Below are positions 33,913 through 45,179 of a stretch of DNA of 51,686 bases, piece by piece. This DNA comes from Gnetum montanum. Lineage: Eukaryota; Streptophyta; Gnetopsida; Gnetales; Gnetaceae. The stretch covers positions 174,341 through 226,026 of the forward strand of contig MNCI01003654.1 in NCBI GenBank assembly GCA_015680685.1, in the 5' to 3' direction. The notes under the pieces were generated by a model. The model saw only the letters and a list, made by a program, of their open reading frames with translations. It ran no database searches and was not told the DNA's origin. Positions within the stretch are counted from its first letter, which is position 1; each line of letters begins with the position of its first letter. The translations under genes were made by a program, and so were the position numbers.

Positions 33913-36401
33913 TCATGTAGTTCCTGGTGGTGGCTCCTCCATGGGTGCTTTCCCTTTATCTTGTGCTCCAGGATTTGAAGGTTGGCGATGCTGAAGAATG
34001 GCCTGGAGCTTCTCCTCTTTGGTTCGAGGATCTTGTGCCATCCATGCTAATGTTCCGATGTTTGACGGAGTTGGCACTTCCCACAGACATGGTAGTTGCG
34101 AGAACATCTGATTGGCTTTGACATACCATGCCGCGAACACCCATCATTCCTCTTCATAGGCTCTGGCGTTATCTTTGTATTCATGAAGATTTGTTAGTCA
34201 TTGAGCCAAGTTAGTTGCAACATCTTTCTATCCTTGGTAGCTTTCTTTTACCACTGCAAGTTCATAATTTGCGACATCTAGTTTCTTAGCCAGCTTCTTG
34301 CGCTCTAAAAAATTATGCTTCATATTTGATGTGGGTGGAAGCTACCTACTGCTCGAGCTCTGACCTCGGGTGCCTTGCTGTTAACATGGAAAGGTTGGCA
34401 TATCTAAGGTTTTCCAACTCCATGTATTCGATCAAGTCTTGGATCTGCAGGTCCCAATTTTTAACTTCTGCTCGGTGGGCGAAGGTATAAGTGTCCAATA
34501 TGGCCCTCCAATTAGTGTGCTGAGCACTGATGTTATTGATTTGAGCCTTGGCCATATGGATCTCTTTCTCTAGGATTTGTTTGTACATCCCCACTTGATC
34601 ATGGAAGTGCTCCTTCAGCTTCTCGTGTCGTTTAGCCTCATTCTGCCACGTGCTTATTTTGATGGTTGATTTTTGGCGAATAGCGCATACCTCCTCCATT
34701 GAGAGGGTTCAATTCTCTCTGGCTAAATGGCTTACATCTCGGTTGATCCGAATGAATTCTTCTCGTAGCTGATGAAAGTGTTCATCAAGAACATTCTTTT
34801 GTTTCTCCACAGAGGTCAACTGAAGGTGATCTACAACCAACTGCTTATTTTCTTCTTCTAAGGCCTTAAGTACCTTAAGATGTACATGGGTTTGTGCCTA
34901 TACTATGGAGGCATCCCAAGTGGCCGTCTCCTTTTCTCTTGCCACCTTCTTATTCTATGCAATCAATTTGGTCAGTTGCTTTGTTCTAAAATTTTCTAGC
35001 TGGTCTACGGGAACAAATTGTAGAGGATCCCATTGTGTTACTTGTAAGGCTACGAGCTACTCTTGTAATTTCTACACTTAAGCTTCAGCATGCTTTGCCC
35101 TCACTTCAGATATGACTAGCTTCCCCTTTGTAGAAATGAGGTCTGATTGACTTGTTGTTACATCTTAGGGGATGTCAAACAGAGATGTCAAAACTTGTCC
35201 TGTTTGAAGCAATCTATCTAGTGCATCCTCATGTTTTGTAGGAATCATTGAGGTCCTAGCAAGTGTTTGAGCATCTCATGCTCCTGAGAGATCTGCCGGT
35301 GGCACAACAGGCTCATCGACAGTCTATAGTCTTGCAGCGATGGTGGCTGATCCTGACCTGTGCTAGGCATTGCTTCTTGTTGTTGGCTAGGACCTGTGGT
35401 TGGAGGTTGACTGGGTCCTGCAAGTTGAGTTGTAGGTGATCCATTCATCTATTCTTCTTCTTCATCTGGTCTTAGCTCTTCTTCAGTGCTCTTTCTTAGA
35501 GCTAGCGCCTTTAGTAATTCAGCGTAAGAAGCATTCTAGGCTTTTCGGAGGACGTCATTTGTGTATTCCCGAATACCAGCCCGTTGGCACAATTTTCTAA
35601 TAAGATAGGGGAAGGGCAGTGCCATCTTCCCTGACTTCCATTCTTCAAATCGCCTTAGGATCTCTGTCAAATATAGATGGGGAAGGTTAGCGTTAACCTT
35701 TCCCATCAACACTACACATCCTTTGGCTATGTACATCGATATTCTTTTCAAGCCTTTTGTGGGGAAGAGGTGATAGGTTCCAATTTTGAAATAAACTCTC
35801 TCTTTCGTGGTCAATTCTCCAAAAGCTTTGTCTCTGCCATAAGCCTTCTCTAACCAATCCTTTCGCACATCAGGGTTTGAACGGGTAGATAATCGAGCAA
35901 CATGAGGCCCTGTATTTGGAAGGTTTAATGCTTCTGAAATTGCTTGCATAGAGAAGTCTACCATCACACCACAAATATTTATAGTGGTACCTTTCTCCTT
36001 ATTGTGCCAGAACTGGTACGTTTCACCTAAGTACTAGGCACTGCATTCAGAGAGGACAGGCCATAAGGGAGACCCCTTGAGGTGATCCCTAACAGCCTTA
36101 GGAGTGAACTATGCAAAAGATTTGAAGTTTAGCTCCACAATCATAGCAGTGAATGTGGACTTCTCATGGATAGCCTGAACACACTCTGGGGGCAACGTGA
36201 GTTGTTATCCTGGTTCAGGCACAACAACAGCTCCTCCTTCTACCTACCTGGACCATCTGGTAGGAGGTTCTTTTGATGGATGCTGAATGATTGCACCTCT
36301 TATTCTACATGTTGTCTAGCAGGGACTTTTCTTCCACCTCTTCGAGGTTGTTTCACTCTACCTTGAACTGGACCCTCCTATTGTGCACGTTTCGAGGCCA
36401 T
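33913..36401 (-). pseudogene. Downstream ORF (ORF3) of element C
   Basis: About 830 codons from ATG 36401 to TGA 33913, with few stops and at least two frame changes. The N-terminus is basic (KQPRRGGRK) and shares QSFSIHQ with A. The central region (about 35536-36200) contains TFTAMIVELNFKSFA, ICGVMVDFSMQAISEALNLP and NANLPHLYLTEILRRFEEWK, then LPFPYLIRKLCQRAGI. From memory this resembles the putative plant transposon protein domain (Pfam PF20167) found in Athila-type downstream ORFs. A Gln/Pro linker (35245-35448) and a long coiled-coil-like region (34346-34699) follow, with the tail MEEPPPGTT. No membrane segment is seen. A U3-like module and a G-rich tract lie upstream. Confidence 0.72.
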
Positions 36402-36661
36402 CTGCAATCACACAGGCCAAGCATTAGTAAGGTTGTTTTCAAAGTCAAGTTATACCTTACTACTTGCCTTAATTAAAGATCTTATGTTATAACATGTGAT
36501 TGTGCCCGAAAATTATAATAATGGGTCTTGTGACTTAGGTGGATTTCATTTTAATCCCCCGGTGTACCTAAGGTCATATGATTTTTGGCACAATTACCCT
36601 AACTGATGTCCTTTGGGCGACGATAAATTTCAAAAAAGTTAGGCACTTTTTGGAAAGTGTC

Positions 36662-36678
36662 TCTCCCCCATGACTAAA
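36662..36678 (-). other. Second G-rich tract of element C, before ORF3
   Basis: The sense sequence is CAGTTTAGTCATGGGGGAGA (36659-36678). It matches the first G-rich tract of G and closely resembles the real polypurine tract of C. It lies about 260 bp upstream of the ORF3 start. Confidence 0.7.
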
Positions 36679-36844
36679 CTGAACACTCTAGGTTCAAGCA
36701 GGTTCAAACGGAATTAAAATTGGAGCACCAGTGAGCGAGATATGAGTGAAAAAACAAGGGTCACACAATTGCAAGTCGTAGAGAAAAATTTCAAAAAATC
36801 CCCTTGTGTAAATGGAAAAATGATACTAAGTGTTGCAGTGGGGG

Positions 36845-36945
36845 TACCTATTTATAAGAAAATAGGATGTAATATCGTGTATGATGCATCGCATACACGA
36901 TATCACGTGGGATGCGATATCGCGTACGCGATATCTCAGCCCTAC
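36845..36945 (-). promoter_or_regulatory. Internal U3-like promoter module of element C
   Basis: In sense: the perfect 20-bp palindrome GATATCGCGTACGCGATATC (36916-36935), further sites (CACGTGATATCGTG and ACACGATATT), then CTTATAAATAGG (36848-36859). Order, spacing and sequence repeat the LTR U3, where GATATC palindromes precede TCTATAAATAAG. It lies about 450 bp upstream of the ORF3 start. It is not a whole LTR: no R or U5 sequence follows. That it drives ORF3 is inference. Confidence 0.65.
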
Positions 36946-38034
36946 TAAGGTGAGACACATGAAAAATACTGAAGTTTTAATGATTTTTCTTGAAATTAAT
37001 GGTGTAAATTGAGGACACGGACAAATATTAAGATATCCTAGGGTAATTTCATTGATTTGAGAGGCACTCTTAATGATAATGATGTGAACTTTAGCAATAG
37101 AAATTTGGCAGTTATGAAAAAAGGGAATGTAATGGTACATTGGAACATTAAAATTTAGAGGGATAATGGTAGGGAGAGAAAATCAATTGAAAAATTAAGG
37201 TGAGGGTAAGAAATTGTGTGTTGGAGTTAGAGAATCACTGAAGGTTACAAAAAATCACACAAGTGGGTCCTTCCCAAAGCAGGTTTCAACCTATAATGCC
37301 CCTATGTAACCACACTTAAAGTGTCCGTGGGCACTAGAAGGGTTAAAGGTAATCTGCACTAACTCCACAAAACACACACATGTAAATATCACTGGAATGA
37401 GATGAAAATTNNNNNNNNNNNNNNNNNNNNNNNNNNNNNNNNNNNNNNNNNNNNNNNNNNNNNNNNNNNNNNNNNNNNNNNNNNNNNNNNNNNNNNNNNN
37501 NNNNNNNNNNNNNNNNNNNNNNNNNNNNNNNNNNNNNNNNNNNNNNNNNNNNNNNNNNNNNNNNNNNNNNNNNNNNNNNNNNNNNNNNNNNNNNNNNNNN
37601 NNNNNNNNNNNNNNNNNNNNNNNNNNNNNNNNNNNNNNNNNNNNNNNNNNNNNNNNNNNNNNNNNNNNNNNNNNNNNNNNNNNNNNNNNNNNNNNNNNNN
37701 NNNNNCCTCTTGGTCCATCCTTCTTCATTCTGGGTACAATGAACACAAAATTAATTTTAAGTTTTAGAAATTTCAGGAATATCACTGTACCCCTTGAATA
37801 GAACCTCTTATTTGTAATGGGCTCACTGTTCCAAATAATTGATCACTCATGACTTAATAACATAGAACACTCCTTAATCAATGATCCACATGAGTGTTTT
37901 ATTTGTAGATGAGATTACTTACAAAAACGTAAAAAGAAAAAAACACAAAAACACAAAAAGATAGAATAAAAATTTGAAAAATAAGAAACTAGAAAAAAAA
38001 AGTTGTAAAACAAAGAAAAAATAAAAAGTGGTTA
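36946..38034 (-). other. 3' UTR between gag and the internal promoter of C, with gap
   Basis: Non-coding. It contains the AAGTGGGTCC-type motif at about 37261-37280, an assembly gap (295 Ns, 37411-37705), sequence matching the UTR of B and E (37706-37925) and the T-rich tract (37925-38030). The missing pol cannot be explained by the gap if its size is correct, because known UTR sequence lies on both sides. ORFs across the Ns are meaningless. Confidence 0.7.
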
Positions 38035-40033
38035 TTACTCCTGCTCGTCTTTGAAATGGGGGGTATCCTCATAACTAATTGGTTGAGTATGGCAAGGATT
38101 AATAAATGAAAGATAAGGATCCTTGCATGTTAGAAGTATTGAAACTGGTCCATACTTACCCCATTGGGGTTCACACACTTGATTATAATAAGCATAGTGG
38201 GGCACTTTATACGATGTAGTTCCTGGATAACAAGTTGACCCACTATGATGTTTGGGACTGTTAGATGGTATGCAAGGATTAGGATGATGCCTCCCATGGT
38301 TGTGTTCATTGGGCCGTATGGTTGTTGGAGTGTAAGTTGGTGGCCCTGTTGAAGTTACATGAGGCATCAGGGTTCGAAGGTAAGGGTGCACCACCTTGGT
38401 GGACTTGTGTTGGGTTGGAAGATGTAGTGGCCTCAAAATTGTGTTGTCCCTTCCTATGGCCATGTTTAAAGAAGGGGCACTTTTGATGTTGAGGAGGTTT
38501 CTCATTGCTATTAGAAGTAGTAGCACAAGTGTTGTTGGTGGATTGTTGCGGTGGCACAAAAACCTTAGGAACAGTTGGTGGCACTATGGAAGGAGGGAAA
38601 GGATGAGAATGTTGAAAGTTAGGAGGGATATAAGGTGCATAAGGTGGTGGTTGTGTTGGAGGCATGGGTTGATAGTATTGTGGAGAATAGTAGTGTGGTG
38701 AGACAAAGTATGTTGGTCCAGTTGGAGAAATAGGATGTCGAACGTGATAAGCATTCGAGTTTGGAAAATATGAAGGGTGCCTCCAGTCTAAGGGTGGTCT
38801 CCCCCATGACTGGGATGGTTGCCACTGTGATCGAACATAGGATCTCTGTATGAACTCTGGATGTAACGTGTTTCCCCAATTCTCATATAAATGTAACAAT
38901 ATTGGGCATTGGCCTTTGGGATGATCGTACAGGCATATGTTGCATTCATACGTAGGATTGGCAGTTGAGCACTTATTCCCTTCATTCTTTTTCTTTGAAT
39001 GTCTAATGTTTTGTCTTGCTTCTTGGGTTGTCAAAAATCTATCTCCAATATTTTTGATACATTCTCCACACTTGTGATATATCTAGTCCAACATCTTATT
39101 GATCTTTGCCTCGGCTTCTTCTAATGATTGTTGTATTGGCAAAGAGGATGTTTCCATCTTGAGATTAGTTGATCTCTCCTTGTTATGATTATGGAACTTT
39201 GTTAAGTTGAGATTTTGGTCCCGTTGATGTTTTTCAATACTCTCCCATCGAGCTAGTTCTCCTTCTTCTTTTGCTACCCACTTAATAAGCTCTAGGATTT
39301 GATGGGCTCGTAGTTCATATAGTTGACCTCGGGCATACATTCCTAAGGTCTCTTTTTTTTCATTACATAGCCCATCAATGATATGGTACATTAGCCTTTC
39401 CTTAGTAAACCCATGGCTTGGACAATTGTTTAATAGTGCATAATATCTTTCCAAGGCCATGTCCAAGGGTTCATGTTTTTCTTGGTTCCATCCTTGGATT
39501 TGTTTCCTCAAGGCTAACATTCTTACATAGGTTTGATATTTTTCGTTAAAGACTTCTACCATTGTTGACCAGTGTTGTATCGAATTTGGTTTTAACGATA
39601 TATTCCACACTTTTGCTTGGTCAACGAGTGTCATAAGAAAGAGCTTAAGTTTTTGCCAACCGTTATCAATGTTGTTGCATGTGCAGGCATCATAGAAGGC
39701 TTGTAAATGTTGATACAGATCTAAGTCATAGCCTCCTAAAAATGTAGGAAAGTTGTTTAAATCGAGCCTAGGTAGATGGCTCTCTTTACGATGCCTACGT
39801 GAGATTCGAACGACCTCTTGTATCTGTGTTAGGCTTGTAGTGGCCAGTGGGGGTTCATCATCATCGGGTAAGTTATGCTTCCGTGCGTTGTGATGATGTT
39901 GTTTTCATTAATGTTTATAAGAAACTCCCAGTTCAGGTTGTATACTCCAATCTTCATCGTCATATAGTTTGTTGGTCCTCCAATGAACTTCCTCACTAAG
40001 TGTGGCGTTATCGTGCTCTTGTAGGAGAGGCAT
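38035..40033 (-). pseudogene. gag of element C
   Basis: Starts at ATG 40033 (MPLLQEHDNATLSEEVHW). It stays in one frame to 38306 with about three stops, then shifts frame and ends EDTPHFKDEQE-TAA at 38035. The capsid (39083-39790) reads LPRLDLNNFPTFLGGYDLD, GWQKLKLFLMTLVDQAKVW, STMVEVFNEKYQTYVRML and ETLGMYARGQLYELRAHQ. The zinc knuckle is intact as CNICLYDHPKGQC (CxxCxxxHxxxxC). A Pro/Tyr-rich C-terminal region follows. It is the most complete gag of the window, and it ends without any protease domain. Confidence 0.82.
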
Positions 40034-40146
40034 TGTTGTGTGTGAATTTATGTGATTTTTTATAATTACTTCTTTTTAAGAGATATATCACTAAGTTCTA
40101 TACAACAACCTAGTATGATATAACTAATCTAGATAACTAGCACCGT

Positions 40147-40164
40147 CCCTAGCAATGGTGCGTA
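40147..40164 (-). other. Primer binding site of element C (tRNA-Asp type)
   Basis: In sense, right after the LTR: ACGCACCATTGCTAGGGACG. The core GCACCATTGCTAGGGA differs from GCGCCGTTGCCGGGGA at four positions, all transitions. Confidence 0.75.
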
Positions 40165-40988
40165 TGATGAGTGGCGAGGTACCCCTACACTCAACCATAC
40201 AAACACGAGTGTTCTCACACGCGATCCGGTCGAACTCTGCATATGGACTAGTTGTGGCACCTAGATAGTTATCCTTAGGTCGTAGGTCACTGTCTTTCCA
40301 CCTGGACTAGTATTGTATTTTTCACGTATGGTTTAGTCTAGATGAGGTGTATGATATGTTCCTAATTCTAACGCTACTCCTGAAGGCAGTGGAATGTAAG
40401 ATTAACTAAGCTAAGCTAGGAGGAAAAGGTAAGGAAATCTAATCTAGCCTAAGTGCAACAAGTAACCAATTCCTTGATCAACCGTACACATCTTGGACCT
40501 TGTGCATGACTACCACTAGGATTACCAAGTGTAGATCCTAGGTACGCCATTGGGCTACCAAGTAGTCACACTTAAATGCTCGTAATCAAGTTGTACTTGT
40601 TCCGCATTCTAGGAGTTTAAGGATGAGAGAGGGAAAATAGTAAATAACATTAAATAAATAAACAACAAAGTGACTACTACAATGATGAAGTAATTTGGAT
40701 CTTTATTGCCGGTCATGTGCATTTCCAAGTACGTCATACTCGAATAAAGAATGCCATACAATTACATTCACCACATTGCGGGCAGACACGGGAAAAAATA
40801 ATCTATCTCTGGAGTGGTCAAACTGCCAGATCTTTGCTACTTCTAACTCCTAATTGCCTCAACAAGGGACATCCGCTTCTTATTTATAGACATTGCGGTG
40901 AACTGCGATATCGCATATGCGATATCGCGGGGGATGCAATATCGTGATCGATGCAATATCGCGGCCCATGCGATATCGCATCCCATCA
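40165..40988 (-). repeat. 5' LTR of element C
   Basis: LTR of 824 bp aligning closely with 32875-33745. The sense TATA box is at 40879-40890. The U3 palindrome array (40905-40988) is shorter, with about five GATATC-type sites against eight, which accounts for the 47-bp length difference. Confidence 0.92.
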
Positions 40989-42790
40989 AAGATTAACTTC
41001 ACTCTACTATAGTAGAGACACACAAAGGGAAGGCTACTAACTCAAGATACAAGTAGGACTCTAGGCCAAGGAATCCTACTAATTCCTACAAGGAAACTCA
41101 TAAGAGTCATGAAAGAAGAACTAGTTGGCATCGTTCTTCTACTACCTCCTTTGCTTCATCATAATCATCAAAGGACTATGATAGGAGACAATAGAAGCAC
41201 TAAGACTTTAATAGAAAAAAGAGAAGAGCTCATGGTCATCATGATCGATAGTTAAGGCATTTTGATTCAAAAGATGAGAAGTATGAAAAATGAAGGCACA
41301 ATGAGAGAAGAGAAGATCAAGAGAGGCATGAGCATAGAAGGGGTCACTACTACCACAAAGCCTATGAATCTAATCATGATGATGAACCACTTATGATAAC
41401 CCAAAGCATGATTAACATTTAGGAAGTAGTCTACATACCAACTAGTTATGTGAAAGATAGACAAATCAAGTGACTAGATATGAATAACATGCCCCAATTT
41501 GAAGGAGGTTACAACATTTATCCTCAACATCACCTTCAAGCATTCCATAATGTCAATGTCCTTTAAACATAGAAAGTGGTTGTTAGAAATTAAAGCTATT
41601 TCCTAGAATACTTGTGAAGGAAGCAAAAAGCTGGTACAAGTCATTGGAACCTAAATCCATCAAACATCATAGTACCATGCTTGAAATCTTTAATGATAAA
41701 TATTAGACCTATTTATGAGTGTTAAATCTAAGAAAATAAATCTAGAACTAGAAACAAGGGACTTATGAGACCCTTGATGTAGCAATGGATAGATATTATT
41801 CACTATTACCTAGATGCCTAGGCCATGGATTTTCATTAAAGGAATAGCTAAGGCATATCATATATGGGTTGAGAAGTAAAATAAGAGAGACCATTGGGAT
41901 TTATGCCAAAGGAATACTATTAGAATTAACCACCCATCAGATTCAAAGACTCATTGACTAAGTGGCAAAAGAAGAAGGAGAACTCAGAAAAAGGGAATTA
42001 GCTATAGAATACAATAGGGATTCATCCATTAGGAAAAGACATGGAGAAGTTTGTGAAAAGGTTACACCATGTGCCAGTATGATCATCCTAAGGGATGTTT
42101 TCCAGTCATGGTACATCTACAAGAAACTAAGGCATACGTACTTAACCCACAATTTGTTCAAAAAAAGGCCTAAAAGGTTATCTTATCCTTAGGGTAACTA
42201 CAGAAAACAACCTCAACCAACTTAATATCCTACTGAAGCCTTGCCATAGTCACAAGAGTAGTATCATTAGTAGTGATAGTAGTCGCAATCATGGGCCATG
42301 CCACCGCCACACCAACAGTATCCATATCGACAACCTAATTCTTATGGATACTATGTCTAGCATCTAATCTTGCTTGCTCATGCAACTATTCAATACTATT
42401 TAGTGAAATGTCATAGATCAATGCTACTAAGGACTAATTCCCACTCATACATGCATCCAATAACAACTAGACCTTCTACTCAACACAGTCCTATGCCACT
42501 AGTGCCACCTCCTATTATGTAGGAAAATTTACCATGACAACCCTAGCCAAAAAGAGCTACAAGGGCACACACATGAAAAGAAGGTTACTTATGAGTCTAA
42601 ACCCAGGAAACAACCATTCTTCAAAACAAGTCCAAAGAAGACTCAATGGATGGAGAACACATCTAACTCCACCCCATTCACATTGAGTCCTTTCCAATGT
42701 AATAAGGTTCCAACTTCATTAGGTTCAAACGTCATAATTATCATGCTTACATAAACAATAACCCATTGGATCAAGGTAGGGGCTCTTTCA
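40989..42790 (+). pseudogene. gag of element D, remainder
   Basis: Resumes after element C. Capsid motifs are readable with stops: MPQFEGGYN-type at about 41491, then SWYKSLEPKSIKH-type, and at 41962-42030 AKEEGELRKRELAIEYNRDS. The zinc-knuckle region gives CQYDHPKGCFP-type at about 42070-42105, followed by QETKAYVLNPQFVQKK. A Pro/Tyr-rich linker leads to PR. It aligns with the gag of A, B and E at each of these points. Confidence 0.75.
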
Positions 42791-42799
42791 TAGAAAAGA

Positions 42800-43190
42800 A
42801 CTAATCTGGGAAGTCCCTTGATTTATCTTCAAATAGCAACATAAAAACCATGCAAAGCTCTATTAGATTCTAGGTTTGAAGTAAATCTAATATCTCAAGA
42901 CATGTACTAGGCCTAGAACCTCCCACCAAAAAAGAAAAGTAACATTTATTTATAGCTTGTAGACCAGTCAATCATAGTTTCACGTGGACAAGTAGATGAT
43001 GTGATTACCACCATCAATGGTTGGTCCTATCTTGCTGATTTTCTAGTAATTCATGTGGGGAAAAATAAGGGAGAATTCCAAATTATCATGAAAAGAGCTT
43101 GGCTTAACATCATGAATTCCAAGCTTGGAATTTGTGATTTATCCTTAGAAATTTCCAAGGAAGATGAAGCTAGAATCATACATAGATGAA
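42800..43190 (+). pseudogene. Aspartic protease remnant (PR) of element D
   Basis: Readable as LLDSRFEVNLISQ-type around 42860-42900 (DSR in place of DSG). The frame 43001-43189 then reads MITTINGWSYLADFLVIHVG and KRAWLNIMNSKLGICDLSL. It matches the PR of A, B and E. Here, unlike A and B, it is followed by about 400 bp of linker and then RT. Confidence 0.72.
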
Positions 43191-43589
43191 GGGTTCCATG
43201 TATCACATATAGTGATCACGAGTGCAATTGCATGTGAAGAATTTAGGCCATTACACAAAAGGAGACTAAGGCATGTAATCAATGCATAGAAACAAGTTAT
43301 GTGCAAAATTTCCTACATGTAGTAACCACCTAACAAGAGGGCACCTAGTGGCTAATTACCAGTGAAGAAACCAAATTTGATAAGTACATGAAACTAGAAT
43401 AATAGATCATCAGTACCTATGTGGAAAAAATAGATAAGTTGGAACAACTAAGGAAAATACATTCTTATCCTTAGAAAAATCAAGAGGAAGAAATAAACTG
43501 GGGACACTTGGAAATCCTAGACATAATGGAATTTGAACTGCTAGAATTGAAATCCCTACTGGCAACATTAGAATATGCATTTTTGAACA

Positions 43590-44430
43590 ACAAGAAGCTA
43601 ATAACTATCAATGTCAACCTAGATAAGGAACAAAAAGGGAAACTACTGTAAGTGCTCAATAGATGGCCTATAGCATTTGCATGGTCTTATGATGAGATCA
43701 CAAAAATTGATCTATGAATTTGTCAACATCAAATCTACACTAATCTTGTAGTCAAACTAAAATGCCAACCTCAATGAAGACTTAATCCTAAACTCAAGAA
43801 GGAAGTCAAGAAGAAATCAAAAATCTTTTGAATGGTAGAATTCATTTATTCAATTATGAATAGTGAATGGGTAAGCCCTTTGGTAATAGTTCCAAAGAAG
43901 GGAGCCAAATGACACATCTGCATTGACTTCCAGTTGAATTTAGCCACCTTTAATGATCATTTCCCATTACCATTTGTTGATCAAGTCTTGGACATAATTT
44001 TAGGACATGAATACTACAGTATTTTTGATGGGTACAATGAATACAATCAAATCTACATTGTAGCAAAGGACCAAGAGAAAACCACATTCACTAGTCCATG
44101 GGAAATGTTTACATACATACAAATGCCTTTTAGTCTATGCAATGTGCTAGCAACCTTCCAAAGACTAGTTTTTAAAGCATATTCCAAAAGTGGATAAGTA
44201 ATGGTATTGAAGTTTTCATGGATGATTTCTACACATATGAGTTAGATTTTAAACAAGCCCTAGACCAATTAGAGCATGTACTTAAAAGATGTGTTGAAAC
44301 TAATCTGAAGCTCAATTGGTAGAAGAGCCATCTCATGGTCCAAGAAGGCATAGTACTAGGACACAAAATCTCCCAAAGGGGTATAGAGGTAGATCCTAAA
44401 AAAATCAAAGTCATCCAAAACATCACTTAA
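43590..44430 (+). pseudogene. Reverse transcriptase (RT) of element D
   Basis: Athila-type RT. The frame 43934-44197 reads NLATFNDHFPLPFVDQVLD, then YYSIFDGYNEYNQIYIVAKD (first catalytic Asp; GYSGY has become GYNEY) and FSLCNVLATFQRLVF. The active-site motif is FMDD (VFMDDFYTY, about 44214-44240), in a frame shifted from the first part. It then shows LKRCVETNLKLNW and VLGHKISQRGIEVDPKKIKV. Confidence 0.83.
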
Positions 44431-45040
44431 AAGCCACAAATAGTAAAAGATGTGAGATCTTTGGGCCATACGAGATACTATAGAAGATTTATTGAAAACT
44501 TCTCAAAAATAGTCAAACCAATGGTAGAACTCACAAAGAAGGATGCACCTTTTAAGTGGATTGGGTTATGTGAAAAGGTGTTCAAAAATTTGAAGAAGAA
44601 GTTAGATGAGACACCAATACTTCAAGCTCTAAATTGATCAAGGCCTTTTCATATCATGAATAATGCCTCTAATTATGCACTTGGTGTAGTATTGACATAA
44701 CTTGATGATTCAAAGAGATCATACTACATACACTATGCCAGCAAGAGCATCACTAGAGCATAACTAAACTACACCAAAATTGAAAAGGAGCTAATGGTTG
44801 TGGTGTATAAGCTTGAAAAATTCAAACATTATGTGCTCAATTACTAGATTTATGTCCACATAGACCATAGTGCTAGCCAATTTTTAATGAACAAGCCAAT
44901 GGTTAGTCCCAGAGTGATAAGATGACTTGTGATTCTTCAAGAGTTTGACATCACAATGATTGATAAAAAAGAAATAGAAAATGTTGTAGTTGATCATTTA
45001 CAAAGGATGAAATGGGATAAAAAAATTGAGTAGAACCCTT
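44430..45040 (+). pseudogene. RNase H region of element D
   Basis: Begins with RSLGHTRYYRRFIENFSKIV and LTKKDAPFKWIGLCEKVF (44452-44637). The core reads MNNASNYALGVVLT-type (first Asp changed to Asn), KIEKELMVVVYKLEKFKHY, then HIDHSASQFLMNKPMV, where the TDH Asp survives, unlike in E. VVDHLQRMKWD follows. D and E have thus lost different catalytic residues. Confidence 0.75.
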
Positions 45041-45179
45041 ATTAGACCAATTTCTTGATGAGGACCTCTTCAGTAGAATATCAAGGCTATAAATTTAATA
45101 GAATAGCCATGGACTGCAAAGTACCTAACATATCTCATCATACAAGAGCTTCCTATTGAATGGAATAGAAAAGAATGTG

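Larger units (their letters stand above)
32875..40988 (-). mobile_element. Element C: Athila-type element with gag and ORF3 but no pol
   Basis: Minus-strand element of 8.1 kb, including a 295-base gap, inserted in the gag of D. In sense it has 5' LTR, primer site, gag, T-rich UTR, internal U3-like promoter, second G-rich tract, ORF3, polypurine tract and 3' LTR. No PR, RT, RNase H or IN is present: gag ends at a TAA (38035) and the T-rich UTR follows at once. CpG-rich LTRs suggest it is among the youngest copies. No clean 5-bp target duplication is visible (ATTAT on the left, AAGAT on the right). Confidence 0.85.

Noticed and set aside
33913-36401. ORF3 as a retroviral-type envelope gene
   Set aside because: No signal peptide, membrane segment or cleavage site is visible; the position alone is not enough.
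36845-36945. The internal promoter module as a remnant of a nested LTR
   Set aside because: No R/U5 sequence or CTCATCA end follows it, and it sits at the same place in A, B and C, so an independent insertion is unlikely.
37291-37785. ORFs across the run of Ns
   Set aside because: They are produced by undefined bases and carry no information.
32870-40993. A 5-bp target duplication for element C (ATTAT and AAGAT)
   Set aside because: Only three of five bases agree, and about 20 bases of gag are missing at the site relative to element A, so the duplication is not established.
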